The position numbers were made by a program, and so were the translations under genes. Source: Haloplanus sp. HW8-1 (GTDB taxonomy: Archaea > Halobacteriota > Halobacteria > Halobacteriales > Haloferacaceae). Taken from it: a stretch of DNA of 64,000 nucleotides. The notes under the pieces were generated by a model, which had not been told where the DNA came from, did not search any database, and worked only from the letters and a program-made list of their open reading frames with translations. Each line of letters starts with the position of its first letter. The first letter of the stretch is position 1. Below are positions 34,767-43,397 of this stretch, one piece after another. The DNA lies in assembly GCF_023703795.1 (NCBI RefSeq), contig NZ_CP098518.1, positions 3,451,434 to 3,515,433 on the forward strand, read 5' to 3'.

Positions 34767-35745
34767 GCGACGCGCTAAGACGCTCGACTACCTCAAGCGT
34801 TCCGTCCCCGACGGCATCGAGGACGCCCGCCCGCTCGGCCAACAGGAGCGCCCCGCCCATCCCCGCCCCCTCCTTGGCCTCGCCGTCGGCGTATCGCGCG
34901 AGTGGCCCGTCGCGGTCGCCGAAGCCCGGATCGGTGACGATCGTCCCGCAGTCCAGGTCGGCGGCCACCGCCGACAGGTCGGCGTCGTCGGCGACGTACC
35001 GCGTCGACGCGATCGTCAGGGGGGCCGCGACGCCGGCGTGTCGCACCAGCGCCGCGGCGGCGAGCATCTGTGTCCCGCCGCCGAGGATCACTTCGGTCCC
35101 CGACTCCAGGGCGCCGGCGGTCAGGCCGGCGACGACCGCGAGCACCGGATCGCCGACAAAGCGGACGGCGAGTTCCGGGCGGTACGCGGCCTCGCCCGGG
35201 TCGAGGTCGCTCGCCTCGAACGCCGCCTCGACCACCTCCGCTTTCAGGTCCAGCGGGTTCTCCGGGAGCGACGAGGAGACGGCGGCGTCGACGCCCAATG
35301 CGCGATGGACCGCCAACGCGGTCGTGGTGCCGCCGGGGATCGTCTCCCCGATCACGAGTTCGTCGTCGGGGAGGGTCCGGCCGAGGTCGCGGGCGGCCGT
35401 CCACGCCCCCGGCGCGGTCGGCACCGGGTCGGGCTCCCGCACGTCGCGGCCGGGGTTCGCGCCGACGCCGACCGTCGGCGCCCCGGTGGGTTTGGCGAGG
35501 CCGCCGTCGACGACGAGCGTCTCGAACCCGACCCGCTCGCGGACCGCGCGGGTGACGGCCGCGGGCGTCGGACAGCCCGTCGGACTCACGGGGACGACCG
35601 GCGCGCGGACCAGGTGGCCGTACTCGATCAGTTCCGCGTCGGCGCTCGGGGTGTGGACCCGAAGGTCGGGGTCGGCACCCGCGGCGCTCAGCCCGTCGAT
35701 GCGGGCCGTCGCGGTCGTGCCCGCGACGAGGACGACGCGGGTCAC
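34756..35745 (-). CDS. cobT: Nicotinate-nucleotide phosphoribosyltransferase CobT (archaeal UPF0284 type)
   Basis: The 329-residue protein activates the lower-ligand base by forming its alpha-ribotide. Features of the archaeal family are [30 protein letters not shown], the Gly-rich [11 protein letters not shown] and [15 protein letters not shown]. It starts at a GTG (35745) whose codon overlaps the stop region of cobY (35742-35744). The frame can be extended far upstream, but that part is a shadow of cobY. Its product feeds CobS together with the CobY product. Confidence 0.88.
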   Translation of the reverse strand: MTRVVLVAGTTATARIDGLSAAGADPDLRVHTPSADAELIEYGHLVRAPVVPVSPTGCPTPAAVTRAVRERVGFETLVVDGGLAKPTGAPTVGVGANPGRDVREPDPVPTAPGAWTAARDLGRTLPDDELVIGETIPGGTTTALAVHRALGVDAAVSSSLPENPLDLKAEVVEAAFEASDLDPGEAAYRPELAVRFVGDPVLAVVAGLTAGALESGTEVILGGGTQMLAAAALVRHAGVAAPLTIASTRYVADDADLSAVAADLDCGTIVTDPGFGDRDGPLARYADGEAKEGAGMGGALLLAERAGVLDAVGDGTLEVVERLSASHGS

Positions 35746-36299
35746 GAACGCGCCTCCGCGACCCGCAGGTCCGGGGGACGATTCACGTTCACGGCGAGTC
35801 GTGGGTCGTCGCGTTCGTATATGTCGTCGTCGGTTCCCGCGGCGACGACGTTGACGCCGGTCGGCGCCAGACGCCGCCCGCCGTGATCGAACGCCGTGTC
35901 GACGCTCACGCCTAACCGCCGCTTCAGGGCGACCGGCACCGCGACCGTGATCGACCCGCTGCCGGCGTCGAGGACGGGGTTCACGGTCTCGGCGGTCAAC
36001 AGCGGGAGGTCGGCGGCGACGGTCAGCGCCGGCCGGCCGATCCGGTCGAGCGCGGCGGTCAGGTCCGCGACGTAGCCCTCGCCGGGCGTCTCGACGACGT
36101 GGACGTCCGCCGACCGCAGGTGGTCGCGCGTGGCGGGCGCCCGCGACGAGACGGCCGCGTGGACTGTCCCGACCCGACTCGCCGCGAGCGCCGCACACAC
36201 CCGGTCGACCATCGGCGTCCCGCCGACCGCGACGAGCGGCTTCTCCACGTCGCCGCCGAGGCGCGTCCCCGCCCCGCCACACATCACCAGAGCGTCCAT
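35742..36299 (-). CDS. cobY: Adenosylcobinamide-phosphate guanylyltransferase CobY
   Basis: The 185-residue nucleotidyltransferase is the archaeal non-orthologous replacement of CobU. It has the N-terminal GTP-binding signature [17 protein letters not shown], a catalytic-metal strand [11 protein letters not shown] near 95-105, and the late block [14 protein letters not shown]. It activates adenosylcobinamide phosphate to the GDP form. The ATG overlaps the end of cobS by 16 nt. There is no kinase domain, as expected because CbiB supplies the phosphate. Confidence 0.9.
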   Translation of the reverse strand: MDALVMCGGAGTRLGGDVEKPLVAVGGTPMVDRVCAALAASRVGTVHAAVSSRAPATRDHLRSADVHVVETPGEGYVADLTAALDRIGRPALTVAADLPLLTAETVNPVLDAGSGSITVAVPVALKRRLGVSVDTAFDHGGRRLAPTGVNVVAAGTDDDIYERDDPRLAVNVNRPPDLRVAEARS

Positions 36300-37033
36300 G
36301 CGATCACCCCGGCGTGGAGCGCCGCGATCCGTCCGAGTTCGTTCGCCGCGCCGAACGCGTCGCCGGTGACGCCGCCGAGGCGGGCGGTCGCCCACCGACC
36401 GACGAGGAGCGCAACCGCGGGCCCCGCGAGGAGCGCCGCGAGCAGGGCCGGGCCGCTCCCGGACGGGGCGGCGAGGGCCGCGGGCACCGCGACGGCGACG
36501 GCGGGGAGCAGGGCGGCGCCCGAGGCCTCGCCGACGACCGCCGACCCCAGCCCCTCGTGGCCGGGATCGCCGAGCGCCGCGAGCGCCGCCATGCCGGCCT
36601 TGGCGCTCACCTCCGCGGCGAGGACGAGGCGGACGGAGACACGGGGGCCGGCGCCGGCCGCGCCGAGGCCGCCGAGCGCGAGGGCGACCAGCGCCACCCC
36701 CAGCGCCAGCGCGCCGCCGACGCCGGTTCGGGAATCTCGCAGGATCTCGCGTCGGTCGGCGGCCGCGCCGTGGGCCGCGGCCGCGTCGCCACAGTCGGCG
36801 AGGCCGTCGGCGTGGGTCACCCCGGTCACGAGATAGAGGGCCACGAGGTAGCCCGCGACGGCGGTCGACACCGGGACCGGGGCGAGCAGCGGCAGGGCCG
36901 CGAGGCCGCCGACGACGTAGCCCGCGACGACGAACGCGGCGGGCGTGGCCCGGAAGGCGTCCCACGCGGCCCCGTCGCTGCCGACGGGCAGGCGGGTGAG
37001 GAAGGCGAGCGCCCCACGAACCGCCGTCAGCAC
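36284..37033 (-). CDS. cobS: Adenosylcobinamide-GDP ribazoletransferase (cobalamin synthase) CobS
   Basis: The 249-residue membrane enzyme joins adenosylcobinamide-GDP to the alpha-ribotide, the last assembly step. It has about six hydrophobic helices and the family signatures [30 protein letters not shown] (the Asp-rich metal motif), [13 protein letters not shown] and [16 protein letters not shown]. The start is a GTG at 37033, 7 nt inside the end of cbiB, and no separate ribosome site is visible, so translation is probably coupled. Confidence 0.93.
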   Translation of the reverse strand: MLTAVRGALAFLTRLPVGSDGAAWDAFRATPAAFVVAGYVVGGLAALPLLAPVPVSTAVAGYLVALYLVTGVTHADGLADCGDAAAAHGAAADRREILRDSRTGVGGALALGVALVALALGGLGAAGAGPRVSVRLVLAAEVSAKAGMAALAALGDPGHEGLGSAVVGEASGAALLPAVAVAVPAALAAPSGSGPALLAALLAGPAVALLVGRWATARLGGVTGDAFGAANELGRIAALHAGVIAWTLW

Positions 37034-37929
37034 AGCGCGACCACCCCGGCCAGGCCGAAGGTCAGCCACCCCGCGCGGCCGACGACCTCGACGCCGCGCT
37101 CGGCGTCCGTACGCGTCGGGAGAGCGGGGCCGCCGTCCAGCCGGTACGCTCCCGGCTTCTCCAGGCGGACTCCGAGCAGGGTCGCGATCGTCGCCATCGG
37201 CCACCCCGAGTTGGGGGAGTCCGGCGCACGCGCGTGCAGTCGGGCGCTCCGGACCGCTCCCGGCGCGCCCCCGGCGAGTGCGAGGAGGCCAGCGGTCGCC
37301 CGCGCGGGCGCCCACATCACCACGTCGTCGAGGCGGGCGGGCGCCCAGCCCATCGGGTTCGAGCGGTAGCCGAACGTCGAGTCGAGCGTGTTGACGGCCT
37401 TGATCCACGCCGCGGCCGCGGCCGCGAGCGGGAGGGACGTGGGTGCGAGGAGGGCGAAGCCGGCGAGCGGCGCGACGAGGCCGTCGGCGAGGTTCTCGGC
37501 CGCGCTCTCGACGGCGGCGCTCCGCACCTCGCCCGCGGTCAGGTCGTCGGCGTCGCGGCCGGCGAGCGCACGGAGGCGCTCCCGTGCCGCCGGGAGGTCG
37601 CGTTCGCTCGCGGCGACGACGGCCCGTGCCTCGTCGAGCAACATCCGGCGGCTGGTACAGACGAAACAGACGAGGCCGGCGACGGCGGCGCCACCGAACG
37701 GATCGACGCGGGCGGCGAGGGCGACGCCCCCGGCGGCGACGGCGGCGGCGACGAGGGGGACGGCGAGCGCCATGGCGGCGCCGACGAGGCGCGGCCGGGA
37801 CCACGGCCGATCCAGCGGGCCGAGCGCCCGTCCCAGCCACGCGACCGGGTGAAGTGACCCGGGCGGTTCGGCGACGAGGCGGTCGAGCCCCGCGGCGAGG
37901 GCGACGCTTCCGGCGGCGGCGGGCGTCAC
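37027..37929 (-). CDS. cbiB: Adenosylcobinamide-phosphate synthase CbiB
   Basis: The 300-residue membrane protein attaches the aminopropanol phosphate arm to adenosylcobyric acid. It shows DRLVAEPPGSLHPVAWLGR at the N-terminus, ESAAENLADGLVAPL, NTLDSTFGYRSNPMGWAPAR and NSGWPMATIATLLGVRLEK, all CbiB hallmarks, and four or five membrane helices. It starts with GTG at 37929, inside the stop of the HAD gene. The Asp-rich DDVVMWAPAR segment follows the Gly-Trp motif as in the family. Confidence 0.93.
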   Translation of the reverse strand: MTPAAAGSVALAAGLDRLVAEPPGSLHPVAWLGRALGPLDRPWSRPRLVGAAMALAVPLVAAAVAAGGVALAARVDPFGGAAVAGLVCFVCTSRRMLLDEARAVVAASERDLPAARERLRALAGRDADDLTAGEVRSAAVESAAENLADGLVAPLAGFALLAPTSLPLAAAAAAWIKAVNTLDSTFGYRSNPMGWAPARLDDVVMWAPARATAGLLALAGGAPGAVRSARLHARAPDSPNSGWPMATIATLLGVRLEKPGAYRLDGGPALPTRTDAERGVEVVGRAGWLTFGLAGVVALC

Positions 37930-38561
37930 GGCTCCTCCGGGACGGTCAGCCGGTCGCCGAGGGCCGACAGCGGCGTCTCGGCGACGTCGACGAAGGTGCC
38001 GCCGAGGGTATCGACCCCGCCGTCGGCTTCGGGGTCGTCGCCGACGTGGACGAGCGCCGCGGGGTCGACCCCGAGGTCGGCCGCCACCGTCTCGAAGGGT
38101 CGCGGGTGGGGTTTCCGGAAGCCACAGGCCGCGCTGGTGACGACGGCGTCGAACGTCCCCCGGAGGTCGGCGCGAACGAGCGTCCGCGGGACGAGTTCGG
38201 GGACGCTACAGTTCGAACACAGGCCCACGGGCCCGCGATCCCGGGCGGCCGCGAGCGCCGCCGCAACCCCCTCGCGGCGGGTCACGTCGGGATCGAAGGC
38301 GGCGACGACGGCGCGTCTGACGACGCCGTCCGACGCCGTCACACCGCGGCTCCGGAGCGCGGCGGCGACGTGGGCCGGGAGGGGAACCTCCGCGGCCGTC
38401 GGCACGTCCAGGTGGGACGTGCGGTAGGCGTCGGCCCAGTCGTCGGGGACGGCGACGTCCCGGTCGCGGAGCTCCGCGGCGACGGCGGCGGCGGGGTTCG
38501 ACGGCGTCGCCGCCGTCACGAGCGTTCCGAAGAGGTCGAACGAGCAGGCGACGTCCGTCAC
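37926..38561 (-). CDS. HAD-family phosphatase at the head of the cobalamin block
   Basis: The 211-residue HAD hydrolase has motif I FDLFGTLV (Asp9, Asp-x-Phe-Gly-Thr pattern), motif II CSNC (about 105-108), motif III lysine in CGFRKPHPRPFE and motif IV VGDDPEADGG. Motif I is DLFGT rather than the common DxDGT; many HAD members have this form. It shares the overlapping GTGA start/stop with cbiB, so it is the first gene of the operon. It may be the phosphatase that dephosphorylates a cobalamin 5'-phosphate-type intermediate, but that is inferred from position. Confidence 0.82.
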   Translation of the reverse strand: MTDVACSFDLFGTLVTAATPSNPAAAVAAELRDRDVAVPDDWADAYRTSHLDVPTAAEVPLPAHVAAALRSRGVTASDGVVRRAVVAAFDPDVTRREGVAAALAAARDRGPVGLCSNCSVPELVPRTLVRADLRGTFDAVVTSAACGFRKPHPRPFETVAADLGVDPAALVHVGDDPEADGGVDTLGGTFVDVAETPLSALGDRLTVPEEP

Positions 38562-38641
38562 GGTCGGACGAAGGGTGGGGGCGGAGGCACTTGACCGTCG
38601 CGGTCGGCAAGGGTTAGGTCGTCGGCCCCGAACGGGGTGGC

Positions 38642-39376
38642 GTGACCGTCGTCCGACTCCTCGGCATCGATTCGCCGGCCGACGCGGCCGACTGGTACGC
38701 GGCCGGCCGGGCCTACACCCGCCGGGTCGCGGCGGGGATGGGCTTCGACGGCGTCGACGCCGTGGACGGGACGGCCGTGACCGCCACGCTCCGGTCGGAC
38801 CCCGCCGCCCTGTCGCGCCGCGAGGCCGCGTCGGTCGTCGGCGTCCTCGTCGGCGACGCCGTCTTCACCGAACCGTTCTGTGCGTGGATGCCGGCGTGGT
38901 ACGACCTCGGACTCCGGCCGGCGGCCCACGTCCTCCGGCGCCGGCTCCGGGCGATCGCCCGCGAGGTGGCGAGGGCGACGGACCTGACCGTCACGCTGCC
39001 GCGGTTCTCGCGCCCGCGAGACGTCTTCGTCGAGGGACGGTCGCCGCTCGCGAGGGTGACGGGGTTCCGCGAGCGGTTCGTCCTCGCGGCGGCCGTCACC
39101 CACCTCGAGTGGTTCGCTCACGCCGCGGACGCGGACGGGATCACCGTTCCGCGGGTGTTCCTGTCCCGGGCACGAGCGGAGACCCTCGCCCACTACGCCG
39201 GGTCGCGTCGGACGTTGTCGACGCGGGTCCGTCGGTTCCAGCGCCTGCTCTTTTCCGACGACGCGTGGGTGCGGGACGTCGACGAGGCGTACGGCCTGAA
39301 CAGTTGGCTGTTCGGCCGCTGGGCACGGTGGTTGGGTGCCGAGCGGGTCCGCCTCGCCGCGACCGCCGACGGCTGA
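38642..39376 (+). CDS. Uncharacterised protein between the cobalamin and cell-division loci
   Basis: The 244-residue soluble protein starts at a GTG 80 nt from the divergent HAD gene. It is helical and unusually rich in Arg and aromatic residues (WMPAWYDLGLRPAAHVLRR, RALARVTGFRERF-like, WLFGRWARWLG). There is no Cys pair, P-loop or HTH I can name. The conserved-looking MPAWYDLG and THLEWFAHAADADG segments argue that it is real. No function is assigned. Confidence 0.65.
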   Translation: MTVVRLLGIDSPADAADWYAAGRAYTRRVAAGMGFDGVDAVDGTAVTATLRSDPAALSRREAASVVGVLVGDAVFTEPFCAWMPAWYDLGLRPAAHVLRRRLRAIAREVARATDLTVTLPRFSRPRDVFVEGRSPLARVTGFRERFVLAAAVTHLEWFAHAADADGITVPRVFLSRARAETLAHYAGSRRTLSTRVRRFQRLLFSDDAWVRDVDEAYGLNSWLFGRWARWLGAERVRLAATADG

Positions 39377-39435
39377 CAGACAGCCGTCAGACACGCACGA
39401 AGGTTTGAAATGACCCGGGCCCGTGCGGGAGAACG

Positions 39436-39960
39436 ATGAGCAAGATCACGTTCCGCGCCGACGACGACCTCGTCGAGCGTCTGGAGGAGTTCGACGCCTC
39501 CAAAAGCGAGGTGATGCGCGACGCACTGCGCACGTACCTCGACGGGGCGGAGCGTGAGCAATCCGGCTCTCCAGAGACGAGCGGGCGCCAGTCGGACCTG
39601 CTGGAGACGCTCCTCGCGGAACACGTGTTTGCACCGCGCGAACCGCCAGAGATCAACGTAAACGTCACACTGGACGGTGCAAACGTCGATTCGTCGGACG
39701 TGTCCGTCGAAAACGAACCCGAGTCGTCATCGCGTAAGACGTCACGCGAAAACGCGGCCGACGGGCCGAATACGTCGCGTAAAACGTGTTCCCAATGTGG
39801 CGAGGAGATGTCCGCTGGACACGTTTACTGCCCGAACTGTGGGGAGAAGGGTGCCCACCGCGTGTTCTGTGACTGCGGCGACGAGATCCGGTCGGACTGG
39901 GCGTTCTGTCCGAGTTGCGGTCGTCGCACTCCGGCAGCAGACGTGCTCGATCGCGCGTAG
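39436..39960 (+). CDS. cdrL: CdrL-like regulator: ribbon-helix-helix plus double zinc ribbon
   Basis: The 174-residue protein has an N-terminal ribbon-helix-helix DNA-binding domain (MSKITFRADDDLVERLEEFD, about 1-38), a polar linker, and two zinc ribbons: CSQCGEEMSAGHVYCPNCG (about 118-136) and CDCGDEIRSDWAFCPSCG (about 145-162). In haloarchaea a long RHH-zinc protein (CdrL) and a short RHH protein (CdrS) precede ftsZ2 and control cell division, and this gene has exactly that place. Its coding sequence has two near-copies of the motif seen in the cdrS promoter (GTAAGAC at 39734, GTAAAAC at 39779). Confidence 0.85.
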   Translation: MSKITFRADDDLVERLEEFDASKSEVMRDALRTYLDGAEREQSGSPETSGRQSDLLETLLAEHVFAPREPPEINVNVTLDGANVDSSDVSVENEPESSSRKTSRENAADGPNTSRKTCSQCGEEMSAGHVYCPNCGEKGAHRVFCDCGDEIRSDWAFCPSCGRRTPAADVLDRA

Positions 39961-39998
39961 CTGGCCTGAAAGCGGTGTTTACGTCGGTTTCACCGACT

Positions 39999-40005
39999 GT
40001 CTTAC
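39999..40005 (+). promoter_or_regulatory. Operator half-site 1 upstream of cdrS (GTCTTAC)
   Basis: GTCTTAC, in the context tGTCTTACa, lies about 16 nt before the TATA-like box. It is one of five copies (both orientations) of this 7-mer in the cdrL-cdrS gap. Confidence 0.6.
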
Positions 40006-40017
40006 AATGGCCGTTAG

Positions 40018-40024
40018 TTTTATA
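40018..40024 (+). promoter_or_regulatory. TATA box of the cdrS-ftsZ2 operon
   Basis: TTTATAA predicts a transcription start near 40047-40051, which is where the perfect palindrome begins. The resulting leader to the cdrS ATG at 40171 would be about 120 nt, unusually long for a haloarchaeal gene. Confidence 0.55.
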
Positions 40025-40050
40025 AGGTATTGGTCTGTTGGTACGTCCGC

Positions 40051-40068
40051 GTAAGACGGTCGTCTTAC
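40051..40068. promoter_or_regulatory. Perfect palindromic operator near the cdrS transcription start
   Basis: GTAAGACG and CGTCTTAC form an exact 8-bp inverted repeat with a 2-bp centre. The two 7-mers are 11 bp apart centre to centre, one helical turn, as expected for a pair of ribbon-helix-helix dimers. The overlap with the predicted start suggests repression by blocking polymerase. Autoregulation by CdrS or CdrL is an inference. Confidence 0.65.
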
Positions 40069-40117
40069 AGCTCGGGCGGACCGGAGGGAGAACGCCTCCG
40101 TCGGGCGGTTCGAGCGT

Positions 40118-40124
40118 GTAAGAC
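40118..40124 (-). promoter_or_regulatory. Operator half-site 4 upstream of cdrS (GTAAGAC)
   Basis: GTAAGAC, in the context tGTAAGACa, lies about 56 bp (roughly five turns) beyond the palindrome, inside the predicted cdrS leader. Confidence 0.55.
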
Positions 40125-40148
40125 AGTACGCGGGGTGCTGCCCCTTCC

Positions 40149-40155
40149 GTCTTAC
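40149..40155 (+). promoter_or_regulatory. Operator half-site 5 upstream of cdrS (GTCTTAC)
   Basis: GTCTTAC ends 15 nt before the cdrS ATG and is 31 bp (about three turns) from the previous copy, in opposite orientation to it. Confidence 0.55.
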
Positions 40156-40170
40156 CGGGGGAATGCAAAC

Positions 40171-40353
40171 ATGGAGCGTGTGACACTACGAATTCCGAAG
40201 CAGCAGATCGAGGAGGTCGAACAGATGGTCGAGACGGGGGAGTTCCCGAACCGAAGCGAGGCCATCCGCTCGGCAGTCCGCGAGATGCTCAACGAACAGA
40301 GCGAGTCCCGTGACGACAACCGCAAGCGCAACCGCAGTTGGGCGAAGGTGTGA
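40171..40353 (+). CDS. cdrS: CdrS: short ribbon-helix-helix cell-division regulator
   Basis: The 60-residue protein is a bare RHH domain: the strand [12 protein letters not shown], helix [14 protein letters not shown] and helix [15 protein letters not shown], followed by a basic/Asn tail. CdrS is known in haloarchaea as a small regulator of ftsZ2 and of the switch between growth and division. Its TGA is 2 nt from the ftsZ2 ATG, so the two genes form an operon. The promoter upstream carries five GTCTTAC-type sites, which are candidate CdrS/CdrL binding sites. Confidence 0.92.
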   Translation: MERVTLRIPKQQIEEVEQMVETGEFPNRSEAIRSAVREMLNEQSESRDDNRKRNRSWAKV

Positions 40354-40355
40354 CG

Positions 40356-41525
40356 ATGCAGGGATTCGTCCAGGATGCGATCGAACGCGAGGAAGCCGAG
40401 CAACGCGACGCCGACGACGGTGACGACTTCGGCGACCCGCGCATCGTCATCGTCGGTGCCGGCGGTGCCGGCAACAACACGGTCAATCGGCTGTACAACA
40501 TCGGCGTCGACGGCGCCGAGACGGTCGCGATCAACACCGACAAACAGCATCTGAAGATGATCGAGGCCGACACGAAGATCCTCGTCGGCAAGTCGCTCAC
40601 GCAGGGGCTGGGTGCCGGTGGCGATCCCTCGATGGGCGAACGCGCGACCGAGATGGCTCAGGGGACGATCAAGGAGGTTCTCGGCGAGGCCGACCTCGTC
40701 TTCGTCACCGCCGGGATGGGCGGCGGTACCGGTACCGGCGCCGCGCCCGTCGTCTCGAAGATCGCCAAGGAGCAGGGTGCAATCGTCGTCGGGATGGTGT
40801 CGACGCCGTTCAACGTCGAGCGCGCCCGCACGGTCAAAGCCGAGGAGGGACTCGAGAAACTCCGCGGCGAGGCCGACTCGATCATCGTCCTCGACAACAA
40901 CCGCCTGCTCGATTACGTCCCGAACCTGCCGATCGGCAAGGCCTTCTCGGTGATGGACCAGATCATCGCCGAGACGGTCAAGGGCATCAGCGAGACCATC
41001 ACCCAGCCCTCGCTCATCAATCTGGACTACGCGGACATGTCCACGATCATGAACCAGGGCGGCGTCGCGGTGATGCTCGTCGGCGAGACACAGGACAAGA
41101 ACAAGACCCAAGAGGTGGTGAGCGACGCGATGAACCACCCACTGCTCGACGTCGACTACCGCGGTGCGTCGGGTGGACTCGTCCACATCACCGGCGGCCC
41201 CGACCTCACGCTGAAGGAGGCCGAGGGGATCGCCAACAACATCACCGAGCGCCTGGAGGCGAGCGCCAACGTCATCTGGGGCGCCCGCATCCAGGAGGAG
41301 TACAAGGGCAAGGTGCGGGTCATGGCCATCATGACCGGCGTCCAGAGCGCTCAGGTGCTCGGTCCGTCGACCCAGCGGCAGGCGGAGAAGTCCCGCCGCA
41401 GTCTCAACGGCGAGGACGTTTCGGAATTCGACGCGAGCGAGAACGTCGGCCAGGACCAGGCATCCTGGTCGGACGGCGGCCGCGATCAGGTCGACCAGCG
41501 TAACGGCGTCGACGTGATCCGGTAG
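40356..41525 (+). CDS. ftsZ2: Cell division GTPase FtsZ2
   Basis: The 389-residue tubulin-family GTPase assembles in the haloarchaeal division ring beside FtsZ1. It has the N-terminal acidic extension of archaeal FtsZ ([19 protein letters not shown]), then [17 protein letters not shown], the GTP signature [10 protein letters not shown] (about 124-133) and the T7-loop NLDYADM with its catalytic Asp. The C-terminal tail (about 345-389) is short and polar. ATG at 40356 was chosen because it follows cdrS by 2 nt; the upstream TTG frame overlaps cdrS. It is downstream of cdrS, as known in Haloferax and Halobacterium. Confidence 0.97.
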   Translation: MQGFVQDAIEREEAEQRDADDGDDFGDPRIVIVGAGGAGNNTVNRLYNIGVDGAETVAINTDKQHLKMIEADTKILVGKSLTQGLGAGGDPSMGERATEMAQGTIKEVLGEADLVFVTAGMGGGTGTGAAPVVSKIAKEQGAIVVGMVSTPFNVERARTVKAEEGLEKLRGEADSIIVLDNNRLLDYVPNLPIGKAFSVMDQIIAETVKGISETITQPSLINLDYADMSTIMNQGGVAVMLVGETQDKNKTQEVVSDAMNHPLLDVDYRGASGGLVHITGGPDLTLKEAEGIANNITERLEASANVIWGARIQEEYKGKVRVMAIMTGVQSAQVLGPSTQRQAEKSRRSLNGEDVSEFDASENVGQDQASWSDGGRDQVDQRNGVDVIR

Positions 41526-41578
41526 GTCGCGAACGGACTTTTCTACCGCCTTGCCGCCGTCGCCGGCGACGGTGTCGT

Positions 41579-42547
41579 CTACACCGCCTCGATCGACTCG
41601 ATCAGCCGACACTTCCGGCAGATTCGACCGCCCGTGGACGAGCCACAGCGCTCGCAGTCACCGAGGGCGTCGCCCTCGTCGGCCCCGCGGTAGCGCTCGG
41701 CTGCCAGTTCCGCGAGTTCCTCGTAGCCCGCCATGATCGAGTGTCTGGTCCCCGGGTGGTCCGCCTCCATGTCGAGTAGGAGTTGCCGGATCTCGCCGCG
41801 GTAGGCCTCGCTCGCGTGCGGACACTCCGTGATGTGCGCCGGAAGGTCCGCGAGGTGGGCGTACAGCGCAACCTCCTTTTCGGGCACGTCGCGCAGGGGT
41901 TTTGCGCGCGGGACGAAGTGACTACTCGCAGCACGGCGGTCGAAGGGGCCGAGACTCGCGTCGAAGTGTTTGGCCATCTGCTTTAGATCTCCCTCGAAGA
42001 AGTTCATCAGTGCCGTCTGGGCTTCGTCGTCGAGGTTGTGGCCCGTCAGGAGTTTGTCGGCGTCGAGGTCCTCGGCGTACGACTCCAGCAGGTCCCGACG
42101 GAACACGCCACAGTACGCACAGGCCGCCATGTTCTCCGGGTCAGTCTCGACCACGTCGTCCATGCGAACCCCGAGTTCGTCGGCGTAGGACACCACTTCG
42201 TGACGCAGGCCCCGATCCGCCGTCAGGGCACGGCAGGCGTCGAGGCTCTCGTCGCGGTAGCCCTCGATCCCCTCGTGGATCGAGAGGGCGATCAACTCGA
42301 CGCGCGGGTCGCGGCCGAACGTCTCGTCCAAGACGTGCGTCAGGACGACGCTGTCTTTCCCGCCCGAGAGGCCGATCACCCACGTCTGTGGGTTCTCGGG
42401 CGAGGCGTCGGCGGGCAGGAGGTCGTCCTCCCGGATCCGGCGTCGCACTCGTTTCTCGACCGAGGCGCGGACGTGTTCGCCACAGAGGTGCGCCCCTGAG
42501 TAAGCCGCGTGCATCACCGCGTCGCGGCCACACCGGTCACAGTCCAT
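41579..42547 (-). CDS. ncsA: tRNA 2-thiolation protein NcsA (CTU1/TtcA family)
   Basis: The 322-residue enzyme adenylates and thiolates the wobble uridine of tRNA(Lys/Glu/Gln), using a ubiquitin-like SAMP as sulfur donor in haloarchaea. It has an N-terminal zinc finger (CDRCG, Cys22), the PP-loop SGGKDS (61-66), the central CAYCGVFRR block and a C-terminal four-cysteine zinc ribbon CERCGSSTGGRICRKC. The ATG at 42547 directly precedes the first CxxC. It is convergent with ftsZ2, with 53 nt between the stops. Confidence 0.93.
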   Translation of the reverse strand: MDCDRCGRDAVMHAAYSGAHLCGEHVRASVEKRVRRRIREDDLLPADASPENPQTWVIGLSGGKDSVVLTHVLDETFGRDPRVELIALSIHEGIEGYRDESLDACRALTADRGLRHEVVSYADELGVRMDDVVETDPENMAACAYCGVFRRDLLESYAEDLDADKLLTGHNLDDEAQTALMNFFEGDLKQMAKHFDASLGPFDRRAASSHFVPRAKPLRDVPEKEVALYAHLADLPAHITECPHASEAYRGEIRQLLLDMEADHPGTRHSIMAGYEELAELAAERYRGADEGDALGDCERCGSSTGGRICRKCRLIESIEAV

Positions 42548-42625
42548 CGGTGGCCCCTTGCCCGGCGGCGCGTATGACGGTTTCGTTGGACAACCGTTTT
42601 GCGGGCCGACGCGTAACCACGGGTG

Positions 42626-43288
42626 ATGGACCGAGACGCCGCCCTCGACCGGGCTGCGGAGATCGTCGATATCGTGGAACGGGCGTCGTCCGACGCCGGC
42701 GTCCACCTCCCCGTCCCCGTCCGCGAGGTGTGGGTGTACGGCGACGTGGCCCTCGGGCTGGACCCCCTCGACCGCCTCGACGTCTACGTCACCAAGGACC
42801 TCCTCATGCGTGGCGACGCCGACCGCGAAGCCGCGTTCGAGGAGCGATACGGCATCGCGGGGATCGGCAAGACCGTCGACGCCGACTGGGCCGACGCGCA
42901 TCCCGAACATCTCCGGGCGAACGATAGCGGCCACGCGGCGCCCGAGCGCTGTCTCGCGGCTCACCTCGTCGACGACGACGAACCGATCCACCTGGAGGTG
43001 TGCAACGCCTCCTTCTCGGACAACGTCACCCAGCGGCTGAAGGGGGCGATGGCCCGCGGGGCGTACGAAGAGATTCTCGACCCTCGCGGCGTCTGCCTCT
43101 GGGCCGACGGGCAGCGCGACGACGAGGCGCTGGCGAAGCTTCGCGGCGGTGAAATCGCCTTCCCGACGCTCTCGGGCGCCTTAGAGATGCTCGGGCTGGA
43201 CGAGGCGGACGCCGCGGAGGCCGCCCACGCGGTGCGTGAGCGCCGCGCCGCGGCGACGGGGCGGACGGTCCGTGGCGACGTGGTGTGA
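42626..43288 (+). CDS. DUF7095-like conserved haloarchaeal protein
   Basis: The 220-residue protein, divergent from ncsA by 78 nt, begins MDRDAALDRAAEIVDIVERA. Its conserved parts include VREVWVYGDVALGLDPLDRL, VYVTKDLLMRG and a C-terminal helical region. Family similarity to DUF7095 is recalled, not computed. The pattern DVALGLDPLDRLDVYVTKD recalls a nucleotidyltransferase-like strand-turn with acidic residues, but the canonical GSxxxGxxxxxSDxD motif is absent. The function is unknown. Confidence 0.75.
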   Translation: MDRDAALDRAAEIVDIVERASSDAGVHLPVPVREVWVYGDVALGLDPLDRLDVYVTKDLLMRGDADREAAFEERYGIAGIGKTVDADWADAHPEHLRANDSGHAAPERCLAAHLVDDDEPIHLEVCNASFSDNVTQRLKGAMARGAYEEILDPRGVCLWADGQRDDEALAKLRGGEIAFPTLSGALEMLGLDEADAAEAAHAVRERRAAATGRTVRGDVV

Positions 43289-43314
43289 TGGCGAACGGGC
43301 GACACCGCTCGAGT

Positions 43315-43356
43315 CCGCGGAACGGGGGCGTCACGCGACCGCGATCCGTTCCGCGG
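43315..43356. terminator. 11-bp perfect stem between convergent genes
   Basis: CCGCGGAACGG (43315-43325) and CCGTTCCGCGG (43346-43356) are exact inverted repeats around a 20-nt loop, in the 109-bp gap between two convergent genes. It may form a shared 3'-end structure. No T-run flanks it, so terminator function is inferred. Confidence 0.45.
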
Positions 43357-43397
43357 CGACTGTCAGGACACGGAGACCCTGGCTCTCCCACCGGGTT

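Noticed and set aside
38300..38561. Cobalamin riboswitch before the cobalamin operon
   Set aside because: No B12-box-like sequence or leader is present. The first gene starts only 80 nt from a divergent gene, and such riboswitches are not expected in Halobacteria.
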